NCBI GenBank assembly: GCA_027080315.1
Contig: JALWSI010000243.1
Location: forward strand, 1 to 10,186
Direction of reading: 5' to 3'
Length of the DNA stretch: 10,186 nucleotides
Origin: a bacterium
GTDB taxonomy: Bacteria > Thermosulfidibacterota > Thermosulfidibacteria > Thermosulfidibacterales > JALWSI01
Part shown: piece by piece, positions 1 to 6,808 of the stretch
Layout: each line of letters starts with the position of its first letter
Numbering within the stretch: the stretch's first letter is position 1
Notes under the pieces: generated by a model
Told to the model about the DNA's origin: nothing
What the model saw: only the letters and a program-made list of their open reading frames with translations
Database searches by the model: none
Translations under genes and position numbers: made by a program

Positions 1-60
1 CAGAATGGTGAGTTTTGGCCAAACAAGAACACTGCATCAAGATTCTTATCAAAGGCCTGA
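1..60 (+). CDS. C-terminal tail of an upstream gene (partial; possibly FlgN-like chaperone)
   Basis: An open frame enters from the left edge and encodes 19 residues (QNGEFWPNKNTASRFLSKA) before a TGA at 58-60. The other two plus frames do not fit as well: one stops at once, and the other runs through the flgK ribosome binding site to a TAG at 68-70. The stop lies directly before the flgK Shine-Dalgarno sequence, as expected for the preceding gene of a flagellar operon. In many bacteria the gene before flgK encodes FlgN, the export chaperone for FlgK and FlgL. That identity is inferred from position only; the 19 residues carry no recognisable motif. Confidence 0.45.
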   Translation, partial: QNGEFWPNKNTASRFLSKA

Positions 61-68
61 GGGGAGGT
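61..68 (+). promoter_or_regulatory. Ribosome binding site of flgK
   Basis: GGGGAGGT lies 4 nt before the ATG at 73 and its GGAGG core matches the 16S anti-Shine-Dalgarno sequence. It starts right after the stop of the upstream frame, so flgK is probably translated from a shared transcript. There is no room for a promoter between the two genes. Confidence 0.75.
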
Positions 69-72
69 AGCC

Positions 73-1830
73 ATGCCTAATCTGTTTGCGATGTTGGGAA
101 CCGGCAGAACCGCTCTCATGAGCGAACAGCGGGCCATTGGCGTCACCGGCCACAACGTCTCCAACATCTACACAGAGGGCTACACCAGGCAGGTGCCCAT
201 CTTCACCGCAGAGAACCCCTACGAAGACGGTAGGTTTTGGGCTGGAGCAGGGGTCAAGATTGATGAGTTCAAGAGAATGGCTGACACCTTCCTTGACCGC
301 AAGATAAAGCTACAACTTGGTGAAAAGTCCCTTTGGGAAGGCTTAGACAGCGTGGCCTCTGATCTGGAAGTGATATTCAACGAAACAAAAGACATCGGGG
401 TTAGAGACTCTTTAGACGCCTTCTGGGATCAATGGCAGGAGCTTGCCGATAACCCCGAAGAGGTGGTTGCCAGAGACGGAGTGGTTCAGGCAGGCAAGAC
501 CCTTGTTAGCACTCTCAGGGAGAGCCACGACTCCATTGAGGCTGTTGCAAACGAGAAGGCCAAACAGATTGAGAACTGGGTGAACGAGGTGAACACCCTA
601 TCTGACGAGGTGGTAGAGCTGAACAAAAAGATAAAGGCAGAAGAGGTTGGAGGGAGAGACGCCAACGACCTCAGGGATAAACTCAACCTGAAGCTCAATC
701 GTCTTGCGGAACTGGTGGGAGGCAACGTTGAGATGAACCCTGAGAATAAAACCTTCTCCCTCTTTCTTGGCAACGGAGCCACCTTGGTTGACGACAAGAC
801 CGCCCATCACATTGAGTTTAAAAGCGGAGAGTTCACCCAGTCTCTTATCCGCCGCCTAAACGGCAAGGTGGCCCTTGACGAAGTCTCTACCCAAAAGGAC
901 TGGTACACCCTGAAGATAGACGGAGAAGACGTATCTCTCAGCTTAGGAGGCAAGATAGGGGGCATGGTTCAGGGGGTTACCACCCTTCTTCAGGACATGG
1001 CAGACAGGCTGAACACCTTCACAAAAGAGCTGATCTATCAGGTGAACAAGCTCCACGCCTCAGGAGTGGGCATGAACCCCATCACCAACCTTGAGGGAGA
1101 GGTACAACTGGGAGACACCTCTGTTCCTTTAAGAAAGATGACAACCCTGCCTTTCTTGGACAGGCTAAAGAACGGAGGGTTTGAGGTCACGGTGTTTGAC
1201 GAGAACCACAACAAGGTTTCGTCAACCATAGTGAATGTGGATCTTGAAAACTCCTTTGACGCAGTGGTGAACCAGCTGGATCAGATCAACCACCTTCACG
1301 CAAGCGTATCTCCGGGAGGAAAGCTGATTATCTATTCAGACGGTGGGTACAGCTTCTCTTTCTCAAACGACTCAAGCGATTTCCTGGTTAACACCGGGAT
1401 GAACGCCTTCTTTTCTGGAACCAATGCGGGAGACATAGATGTAAGCTCAAGGCTAACCAGCGACACTTCAAACGTGGCCGCTGGAACCTCATTAAACGCT
1501 GGAGACAACACCATCGCCCTGAAGATAGCCAACCTCAAACAGGAGCCGGTTATGGAGAACGGACACCTCACTCTCAACGGGTACTACAACTCTATGGTGA
1601 GCCACCTTGGTGCCAAAAGTGGGATGATCAAAGATATGGTTGACACCCACACGGGCATTTTGGAGCAGCTTCAGCAGAAGAGAGACTCCATATCTGGGGT
1701 CAACTTAGACGAAGAGATGACGAAACTGATGCAGTTTCAAAGGGCCTATCAGGCAGCTGCTCGTTTCATCACCACAATAGACGCCATGACCGATAAGGTG
1801 GTTAACGGCATGGGACTGGTGGGAAGATAA
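73..1830 (+). CDS. flgK: Flagellar hook-associated protein 1 FlgK
   Basis: This is hook-filament junction protein 1, an exported structural protein. It sits between the hook (FlgE) and the FlgL ring. At 585 residues its length is normal for FlgK. The N-terminal rod/hook-type signature is at about residues 10-40 (VTGHNVSN-x-YTEGYTRQ, residues 24-40), close to the family's VTGHNIANxNTPGYSRQ. The C-terminal D0 helix is diagnostic: SGVNLDEEM starts at residue 541, followed by QFQRAYQAAARFITTID. The N-terminal third (about 60-200) is helical and predicted coiled-coil-like, as in the FlgK D1 domain. The middle is the variable D2/D3 region. A strong ribosome binding site supports the ATG at 73. The gene ends 4 bp before flgL, so the two are almost certainly co-transcribed. 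The protein is expected to leave the cell through the flagellar type III apparatus, and no Sec signal peptide is seen. Confidence 0.95.
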   Translation: MPNLFAMLGTGRTALMSEQRAIGVTGHNVSNIYTEGYTRQVPIFTAENPYEDGRFWAGAGVKIDEFKRMADTFLDRKIKLQLGEKSLWEGLDSVASDLEVIFNETKDIGVRDSLDAFWDQWQELADNPEEVVARDGVVQAGKTLVSTLRESHDSIEAVANEKAKQIENWVNEVNTLSDEVVELNKKIKAEEVGGRDANDLRDKLNLKLNRLAELVGGNVEMNPENKTFSLFLGNGATLVDDKTAHHIEFKSGEFTQSLIRRLNGKVALDEVSTQKDWYTLKIDGEDVSLSLGGKIGGMVQGVTTLLQDMADRLNTFTKELIYQVNKLHASGVGMNPITNLEGEVQLGDTSVPLRKMTTLPFLDRLKNGGFEVTVFDENHNKVSSTIVNVDLENSFDAVVNQLDQINHLHASVSPGGKLIIYSDGGYSFSFSNDSSDFLVNTGMNAFFSGTNAGDIDVSSRLTSDTSNVAAGTSLNAGDNTIALKIANLKQEPVMENGHLTLNGYYNSMVSHLGAKSGMIKDMVDTHTGILEQLQQKRDSISGVNLDEEMTKLMQFQRAYQAAARFITTIDAMTDKVVNGMGLVGR

Positions 1831-1834
1831 GGCT

Positions 1835-4800
1835 ATGACGAGAATAAGCAACCTGCTGTTGGTTAATCAGTTTTTAGGAGACAATCAGAAGAAACTGAAG
1901 GACCTGGAAGATAGTATGTACAGGGTCTCTTCGGGCAAGAAGTACAGGGTGCCCTCTGACAACGCCCAGGCAACAAACCAGATACTGAAACTGCGTAGCT
2001 CTATTCAGAGCATTGAGCGGTATGTGACCAACGTTACAGAGGGCAAGAGCTGGCTTGGCTCTGCAGACAGCATTCTCTCAAACACAGGAGACTACATGCG
2101 CCACGTTGCAGAGCTTGCCAATCGCGGATCCACCGACAGCCTGGTTGCAGAAGATAGACAGGCAATAGCTGAAGAGCTGCAGGGCATATTCGGCGAGGTG
2201 CTTGACTCTGCCAACACCAAGGTGATGAACCGATACATATTTGGAGGTAGCAACACCGACGAAGCTCCCTTTGTTGACTCAGAGAACGGAAACGTTGATG
2301 CCCTTGGGTTGCCCCCTGGACTCAACCTTGAATCAACAGATCCCTTTGACGATCTCTATTCCTTAGACACCGGGCGCTACAAACTCTTTTTAAGAAGAGA
2401 AGGAAACTCATTGGTCTATTGGTTGAGAGACGCTGAGGGTAAGAGGGTACAGGTTGATGCCAACAGCTACGACGAATCCCACACCACCTACAACGTCCTC
2501 CATGACAGAGGCAGGGTGCTGCTTTCAAAGAACACCGCCTCGGGAACAGAAAAATACAGCGCCGTGGTGGATACGGGGCGAGGTCTCAAGATTGATCTGG
2601 ACAATGTTGACGCCAGCTTTCTGCAAGAGGGAGAGACCGTAGAGTACGACATAAACTTCTCTCAGGGTGGATTCGTTAACTACCGGGGCAACGACCAGTC
2701 CATAGAAACCCAGATCGGATTTCACAGCTTCGTCCCGGTGAACCTTTCGGGCGAAGGCCTCTTTAAGCCCATGCATCGCAAGATAGGCGCTGCAGTGGCA
2801 ATAGAAGATGCCACAGAGGCCACCCCTTGGAACGCCATTGGGGTCTCAACCAGCGCCACCTTGGAGATAGAGGGAATAGACCGCTCCGGAAGCAGCCTTG
2901 GAAGGGCCAAAGCGGTTGGAGTGGACGCTGTTGCCTTGGATCGTCTTGGGGAAAGGGTAAACCAGGTGAAGAGTGACCTCTCTGCCATTATTGGTGAAGA
3001 GGTTAGCGAGCAATGGGTCACAAGGCAACCTGCCTCCACCCTGGCATCGGCCACCTTCAACATCTACTACGATGACGACATCCACGACACCGCCGCTGCA
3101 ACTGCCCACACCATAAACATATCACTTCATCCCTACGATAGCCCTGAAGAGGTGGCTTCTGAGATCCAGTCAAGAATAGATGCCGATCCCGACCTCAGGG
3201 GAAAGGTGACTGTGAAAACCTATGGAGATACCTTGGCGTGGGAGGTGGTGGACTCAGGAGCGCACTCCATAGCCGTTGAGGCTGTGAGCGGCTCCATAAC
3301 CCTCACTGCAGGAACAACAATAGACACCACAACAGGAAGCCACGTCCTCTCAGCCAATGTAACCTTGGGAATAGGCAAGGATGTGGCAACAGCTTTGGGG
3401 ATACCTGAAGACGGCGTGCTTTACGACGAAGGCAGAGAGAACATTTACACCGTTGCCGACAAGGTGGAAGGCACCTTTATGCAAGGAGACAGGGCTGCAA
3501 CAACATTCACCTTAACGAGAAGTGCAGCCATAACAGTAACCGTATCCGCAACCCACGCCGGAGCCTACACCATTGACACCGTTGAGGCCCGGTTCTTCAA
3601 GCCCATCACCGCTGGCACCACCATAAGGGTAAGCGCAGGAGGCACCACCTACACCTTCACTGCCGCCAACAACATTAACAGCGTTGATGAGCTTGAAGAG
3701 GAGTGGAACGACTCAGCCAACTGGAGTGGTGGAGCTATGCTACCCCCGGTAGGCTTGGTGTGGGAAGGTCAAGAGGGATACAGGCTTTTCAACAGGGCAG
3801 CCGCTGGCAGTTTCACCATGAGCACCACAGCGGTGGGAACCGACTCTCCCCTGTATCTGATGGGATTCGCCCCCCTTTCCGCCTCGGTAACCATATCCAC
3901 AAACGACAGCAGCGCCTCGGCAGAGTTTAATGCCCTATCCTTGGCATGGGACATAAACCACGCAGCCTATGTTGCAGGGTGGAATGACTTTGAGGCCAAG
4001 ACCAATGGCCTTGGCAAGATCACAATAAGGTCAACGGGAACACCAGCCGATGACAAGAGCGACTTCTCAATGAGTGACCTTGACACCGCGGGGTTAGAAT
4101 CGGTCTTTCCCCGAGCCCGCAATGGAGAGGTAGATTCGGTTCAAGACACCATCAAGGACCTTCTGAACAAGCTTGAAGAGGCCTACAGATACAACGTAAG
4201 GGCCTGGATGGAAGACGGACGCATCAAGCTGAGAGACAACATCGGAGGCCCTAGTAAACTGTCTGCCACCATTCTGCCTGGAGATGGATACACAGGACCA
4301 CAGTTCGGAACCTTCCACGTTGAAAGGCAGGGTGGAGGGGTAGATGTGTTTGACATGATCAAGGACCTGAAGGATGCCATGGAGAACAACATCGGCAAAC
4401 GGATGGTTGGCATGCCCACCTCCTGGAAGGGAACCGCCCTACCCATGACCACTGGCCAGTTCAGAGGCAACTACAACACCACCTGGACAGTGGAGGTGAA
4501 TCCTTTAGATCCATCAGACGTGGTCACCATGCACGACTACGTGGCCATATCGGCAGGGGGTAGCTACACATCCTCTGTGACCTTGGGGAACACCTACACC
4601 CTGCCCTCCACCATCTCTGCAGGTGGTACCACATACACCGCAGGAACCACCCTTCCTGAGGGCACCATTCTGAATGGTCCCATACACAACACCGGAGGTT
4701 CTGCTGTGGAGCTGCCCATAGACATACCTTTTGACGATGGAGACCAGGTGATACCCTTCTACTCTAACAACCACAGGCCTATTCAGGTGACTGTGAAGGA

Positions 4801-5209
4801 TGCCAAAGGCAGGGTGGTTAAGCGCTTTGTGGCTGAAGAGCCCGACAAAGACTACTACATTAGGGACGGTGTTTATCTTAAGTTCTCCTCTGGAGCCATA
4901 GCGGTTGACGACAACACCTTCACCATGCAGGTAGGCAAAGGCGCCGAAGAGGAGGTGGGCAGAGCCACAGAGGCCTCTGATCAGATAACCAGAAACCACA
5001 GCCGCATAGGAACCTGGGTGAACCGCATGAAGCTGGCAGAGAAACGCTACGAACAGTTCAAGCTGGACCAGAAGGACAAACTGGCAAGCACAGAAGAGAT
5101 AGACATCTCAGAGGCGGTTTCAAAGCTGCAACAGGCAGAAAACGCCTACAGAGCGGCCCTGGCAGCTGGCACCAGGCTATTCAACCTTTCAATACTGGAC
5201 TTCATTTAG
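1835..5209 (+). CDS. flgL: Flagellar hook-associated protein 3 FlgL, greatly enlarged
   Basis: This is hook-filament junction protein 3, which links FlgK to the flagellin filament. The ends are canonical. Residues 1-148 carry MTRISN, the SSGKKYRVPSDN segment and NRYIFGGSNT (132-141) followed by APF. Residues from about 1045 to 1124 carry the NHSRIGTWVNRM and TEEIDISEAVSKLQQAENAY helices and end in LFNLSILDFI. The family's central NYRGN and VPVNLSGEGLF elements lie at about 282-310, and VFDMIKDLKDAMENN at 838-852. Between them sit about 520 extra residues (about 311-837), and about 190 more follow (about 853-1044), giving 1124 residues against roughly 300-550 for most FlgL. The extra parts are rich in Thr, Ser, Gly and Ala and beta-strand-like. 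They include segments resembling flagellin IN modules (about 406-470 and 768-818) and recurring TAGTT and SAGGTTYT motifs. One frame spans everything, with codon use like flgK, so this is not a frameshift or assembly join. The ribosome binding site is weak (GGGAAG at 1821-1826), suggesting translational coupling to flgK. Confidence 0.93.
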   Translation: MTRISNLLLVNQFLGDNQKKLKDLEDSMYRVSSGKKYRVPSDNAQATNQILKLRSSIQSIERYVTNVTEGKSWLGSADSILSNTGDYMRHVAELANRGSTDSLVAEDRQAIAEELQGIFGEVLDSANTKVMNRYIFGGSNTDEAPFVDSENGNVDALGLPPGLNLESTDPFDDLYSLDTGRYKLFLRREGNSLVYWLRDAEGKRVQVDANSYDESHTTYNVLHDRGRVLLSKNTASGTEKYSAVVDTGRGLKIDLDNVDASFLQEGETVEYDINFSQGGFVNYRGNDQSIETQIGFHSFVPVNLSGEGLFKPMHRKIGAAVAIEDATEATPWNAIGVSTSATLEIEGIDRSGSSLGRAKAVGVDAVALDRLGERVNQVKSDLSAIIGEEVSEQWVTRQPASTLASATFNIYYDDDIHDTAAATAHTINISLHPYDSPEEVASEIQSRIDADPDLRGKVTVKTYGDTLAWEVVDSGAHSIAVEAVSGSITLTAGTTIDTTTGSHVLSANVTLGIGKDVATALGIPEDGVLYDEGRENIYTVADKVEGTFMQGDRAATTFTLTRSAAITVTVSATHAGAYTIDTVEARFFKPITAGTTIRVSAGGTTYTFTAANNINSVDELEEEWNDSANWSGGAMLPPVGLVWEGQEGYRLFNRAAAGSFTMSTTAVGTDSPLYLMGFAPLSASVTISTNDSSASAEFNALSLAWDINHAAYVAGWNDFEAKTNGLGKITIRSTGTPADDKSDFSMSDLDTAGLESVFPRARNGEVDSVQDTIKDLLNKLEEAYRYNVRAWMEDGRIKLRDNIGGPSKLSATILPGDGYTGPQFGTFHVERQGGGVDVFDMIKDLKDAMENNIGKRMVGMPTSWKGTALPMTTGQFRGNYNTTWTVEVNPLDPSDVVTMHDYVAISAGGSYTSSVTLGNTYTLPSTISAGGTTYTAGTTLPEGTILNGPIHNTGGSAVELPIDIPFDDGDQVIPFYSNNHRPIQVTVKDAKGRVVKRFVAEEPDKDYYIRDGVYLKFSSGAIAVDDNTFTMQVGKGAEEEVGRATEASDQITRNHSRIGTWVNRMKLAEKRYEQFKLDQKDKLASTEEIDISEAVSKLQQAENAYRAALAAGTRLFNLSILDFI

Positions 5210-5212
5210 TAA

Positions 5213-6022
5213 TTAACCCATTTGCAAACCGAGAATCCTCCCGAGATGGCCAAGGTCATTGGCCACAATCTCAGGCCTATCTTCCTCTGGAAGCAAGGGC
5301 ACATCCTCTGCTTTAGTGAGCCCTGTTAAAACCAGCGCTGTATGGGCTCCCAGCTTTTTCCCCATAACGATGTCGCTATCAGGCTTGTCACCAATCATCA
5401 GGGTCTCTTCCGGCTGTGCCCCAGCCTTCTCCATGGCGATCTGGAGCATCTTGGTGTTGGGCTTGCCCACAATAAATGCTCTTCTATTGGTAGCGGTCTC
5501 TAAGGCCGCCACAAAGGCTCCCACCCCTGGGCGGATGCCTTTCTCTACCGGCCACACCCCATCGTTGTTCACACCTATGAACTCGGCCCCTGCAGCTATG
5601 TCCGACGCCGCCTTGCACAGCTTCTGGTAGGTCATATCCCTGTCCAACCCAACAACCACAATATCGCTGGGCTCATCCTGATCCTCTGAGAGATACTGAA
5701 ACCCTAAGCCCTCAAACTCCTCCCTCAATCCCCGCTCTCCAAAGAGAAACACCTTTCGGCCTTTATGGCCGTTCTGTGAAAGATGCCAAGCAGTTGCATA
5801 GGCAGCGGTGATGATGCGCTCTGGTTCTGTCTTGATGCCCATCTTTTTGAGCCTTTGAGCGTAAAACCTGCGGTGAAAGAGGGTGCTGTTTGTCACAAAG
5901 AAGACCTCTTTGCCCATTCTCTGGAGAGACTCTACCATCTCAGTCGCTCCTGGGAGCACCTGATCTCCCAGGTAGATCACCCCATCAAGGTCAAAGGCAA
6001 AGAGTCGTATTGAATCAATCAA
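5213..6022 (-). CDS. HAD-superfamily subfamily IIA hydrolase (NagD / phosphoglycolate phosphatase type)
   Basis: This is a cytoplasmic Mg-dependent phosphatase of 269 residues, the usual size for the NagD/AraL/PGP branch. All four HAD motifs are visible. The nucleophile and acid are D11 and D13 in FAFDLDGVIYLG. Motif II is VTNST with T44. Motif III lysine is K187 in VGKPN. Motif IV is GDKPDSD (211-217). The cap between motifs II and III, with GLDRDMTYQKL and INNDG-like (GVNNDGVWP) segments, is the type C2 cap of subfamily IIA. Substrates in this group include nucleotides, sugar phosphates and 2-phosphoglycolate, and the sequence does not decide among them. The start taken here is TTG at 6022. 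Its GAGGAG ribosome binding site (6037-6042) lies 14 nt away, which is long. A CTG at 6028, two codons upstream and 8 nt from that site, is an alternative. The gene converges on flgL with 3 bp between stop codons and probably ends the minus-strand unit. Confidence 0.9.
   Translation of the reverse strand: MIDSIRLFAFDLDGVIYLGDQVLPGATEMVESLQRMGKEVFFVTNSTLFHRRFYAQRLKKMGIKTEPERIITAAYATAWHLSQNGHKGRKVFLFGERGLREEFEGLGFQYLSEDQDEPSDIVVVGLDRDMTYQKLCKAASDIAAGAEFIGVNNDGVWPVEKGIRPGVGAFVAALETATNRRAFIVGKPNTKMLQIAMEKAGAQPEETLMIGDKPDSDIVMGKKLGAHTALVLTGLTKAEDVPLLPEEDRPEIVANDLGHLGRILGLQMG
5243..5272 (+). terminator. Imperfect hairpin downstream of flgL, inside the 3' end of the HAD gene (possible terminator)
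   Basis: TGGCCAA (5247-5253), a 5-nt loop, then TTGGCCA (5259-5265) form a perfect 7-bp stem. GAGA (5243-5246) and TCTC (5269-5272) can extend it past a small bulge. It begins 33 nt after the flgL stop, so it would form in any transcript reading out of flgL. No T-run follows, so it is not a standard intrinsic terminator. It also codes for part of the C-terminus of the HAD protein on the other strand and may be coincidental. Confidence 0.25.
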
Positions 6023-6050
6023 AGCCAGAAAGGGATCTCCTCACAAGGAT

Positions 6051-6078
6051 ATGGGGGAGGAGGGTTCTCCTCCCCCAT
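6051..6078 (-). other. Strong intergenic hairpin between the UPF0173 and HAD genes
   Basis: ATGGGGGAGGAG (6051-6062) is the perfect reverse complement of CTCCTCCCCCAT (6067-6078), leaving a 4-nt loop. The stem starts 7 nt after the UPF0173 stop codon and ends 8 nt before the GAGGAG ribosome binding site of the HAD gene. In the minus-strand transcript no U-run follows, so a simple intrinsic terminator is unlikely. A partial terminator, an RNA-processing or 3'-end-stabilising stem, or a structure that tunes HAD translation are all possible. The hairpin is plainly visible; its role is inference. Confidence 0.7.
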
Positions 6079-6085
6079 TCAGGTT

Positions 6086-6766
6086 TTAAAATTCGTAGCT
6101 CTCTCCTATCTCCAACACCACACACTTGGCGGTGTCGCCCACCAGCTTGCAGAACTCATTGGGGTCCTTGTCAATTAGAGGCCAGGTCTTGTAGTGCATG
6201 GGAATAACGGTTTTGCACTTCAGCATCTTGACCGCCTCTGCAGCATCCTCGGGCCCCATGGTGAAGTTGCTGCCTATGGGCAGCATGGCCACATCTATCT
6301 CATTTGTGCGACCAATAACCTCCATCTCAGCAGATAGCCCTGTGTCTCCTGCATGGTAGATGGTCTTGCCTTCCATCCTCACAAGGAATCCACAGGGGTT
6401 ACCGGTGTAGGTGACGCCACTCTCGTCAACATAGGCAGAGCCGTGAAGGGCCGGGGTCAGCTTCACCCAACCAAAATCAAAGTTGTAGTCTCCTCCTATG
6501 TGCATGGAATGCACCTGGGCTCCCTGGCCTCCACAGAAGTTTGCAAGCTCATAGGGGGCAATTATGGTGGCGTTGTTGTTCTTGGCAATCTGAACAGCGT
6601 CTCCCAAGTGATCCCCGTGGCCATGGGTCAAAAGAATGGCATCAACCTTTATATCCTCGGGCTTAGCCTTTGCCACAGGGTTATCTGTGAGGAAAGGATC
6701 AATTATAACGCTCTTTCCTCCTCCTTCTACCAGAAAGCAAGCATGCCCTAAAAACGTCACCTTCAT
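6086..6766 (-). CDS. UPF0173 family metal-dependent hydrolase (metallo-beta-lactamase fold)
   Basis: This is a predicted cytoplasmic metal-dependent hydrolase of 226 residues, the normal length for UPF0173 (YtkL-like) proteins. The opening MKVTFLGHACFLVE and IIDPFLTDNP (21-30) are family hallmarks. The metal-binding THGHGDH motif gives H48, H50, D52 and H53. Further ligands are probably H108 (TPALHGS), D141 (YHAGDTGL) and H191 (IPMHYKTWP). IGSNFTMGPEDA (164-175) is another family signature. The physiological substrate of the family is not established. I chose the ATG at 6766 because AAGGAGGG (6775-6782) lies 8 nt upstream and because the family begins with MKVTxxGHACF. A GTG at 6805 would only add 13 residues that family members lack. 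The gene follows the protease by 42 bp with no visible terminator, so co-transcription is likely. A functional link to its neighbours is not evident. Confidence 0.92.
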   Translation of the reverse strand: MKVTFLGHACFLVEGGGKSVIIDPFLTDNPVAKAKPEDIKVDAILLTHGHGDHLGDAVQIAKNNNATIIAPYELANFCGGQGAQVHSMHIGGDYNFDFGWVKLTPALHGSAYVDESGVTYTGNPCGFLVRMEGKTIYHAGDTGLSAEMEVIGRTNEIDVAMLPIGSNFTMGPEDAAEAVKMLKCKTVIPMHYKTWPLIDKDPNEFCKLVGDTAKCVVLEIGESYEF

Positions 6767-6808
6767 TGCACACACCCTCCTTTTGTCTGCTGGTTTTCTA
6801 TCCACATT

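Noticed and set aside
2722-3109. Overlapping minus-strand open frames opposite the FlgL insert, considered as possible genes that would split FlgL
   Set aside because: The plus frame is uninterrupted from 1835 to 5209 and recognisable FlgL segments occur on both sides, so these are shadows.
4514-4999. 161-codon open frame on the minus strand inside flgL
   Set aside because: It lies fully antisense to a gene with clear family identity, shows no recognisable domain and has an amino-acid mix (Gly, Val, His rich) expected from reading Thr/Pro-rich codons backwards.
1-5209. Foreign or recombined origin of the FlgL insert, or an assembly join of two genes
   Set aside because: Codon choice (AGG, ATA, GAG, CTC) looks the same in flgK, the FlgL ends and the insert, and there are no flanking repeats or frame breaks. 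A formal composition test was not possible here.
5259-5630. 123-codon plus-strand open frame within the HAD gene
   Set aside because: It is antisense to conserved HAD motifs and has no family resemblance or convincing ribosome binding site.
6767-6805. Longer UPF0173 protein from a GTG at 6805
   Set aside because: The 13 extra residues are not family-like, and a strong ribosome binding site at 6775-6782 points to the ATG at 6766.
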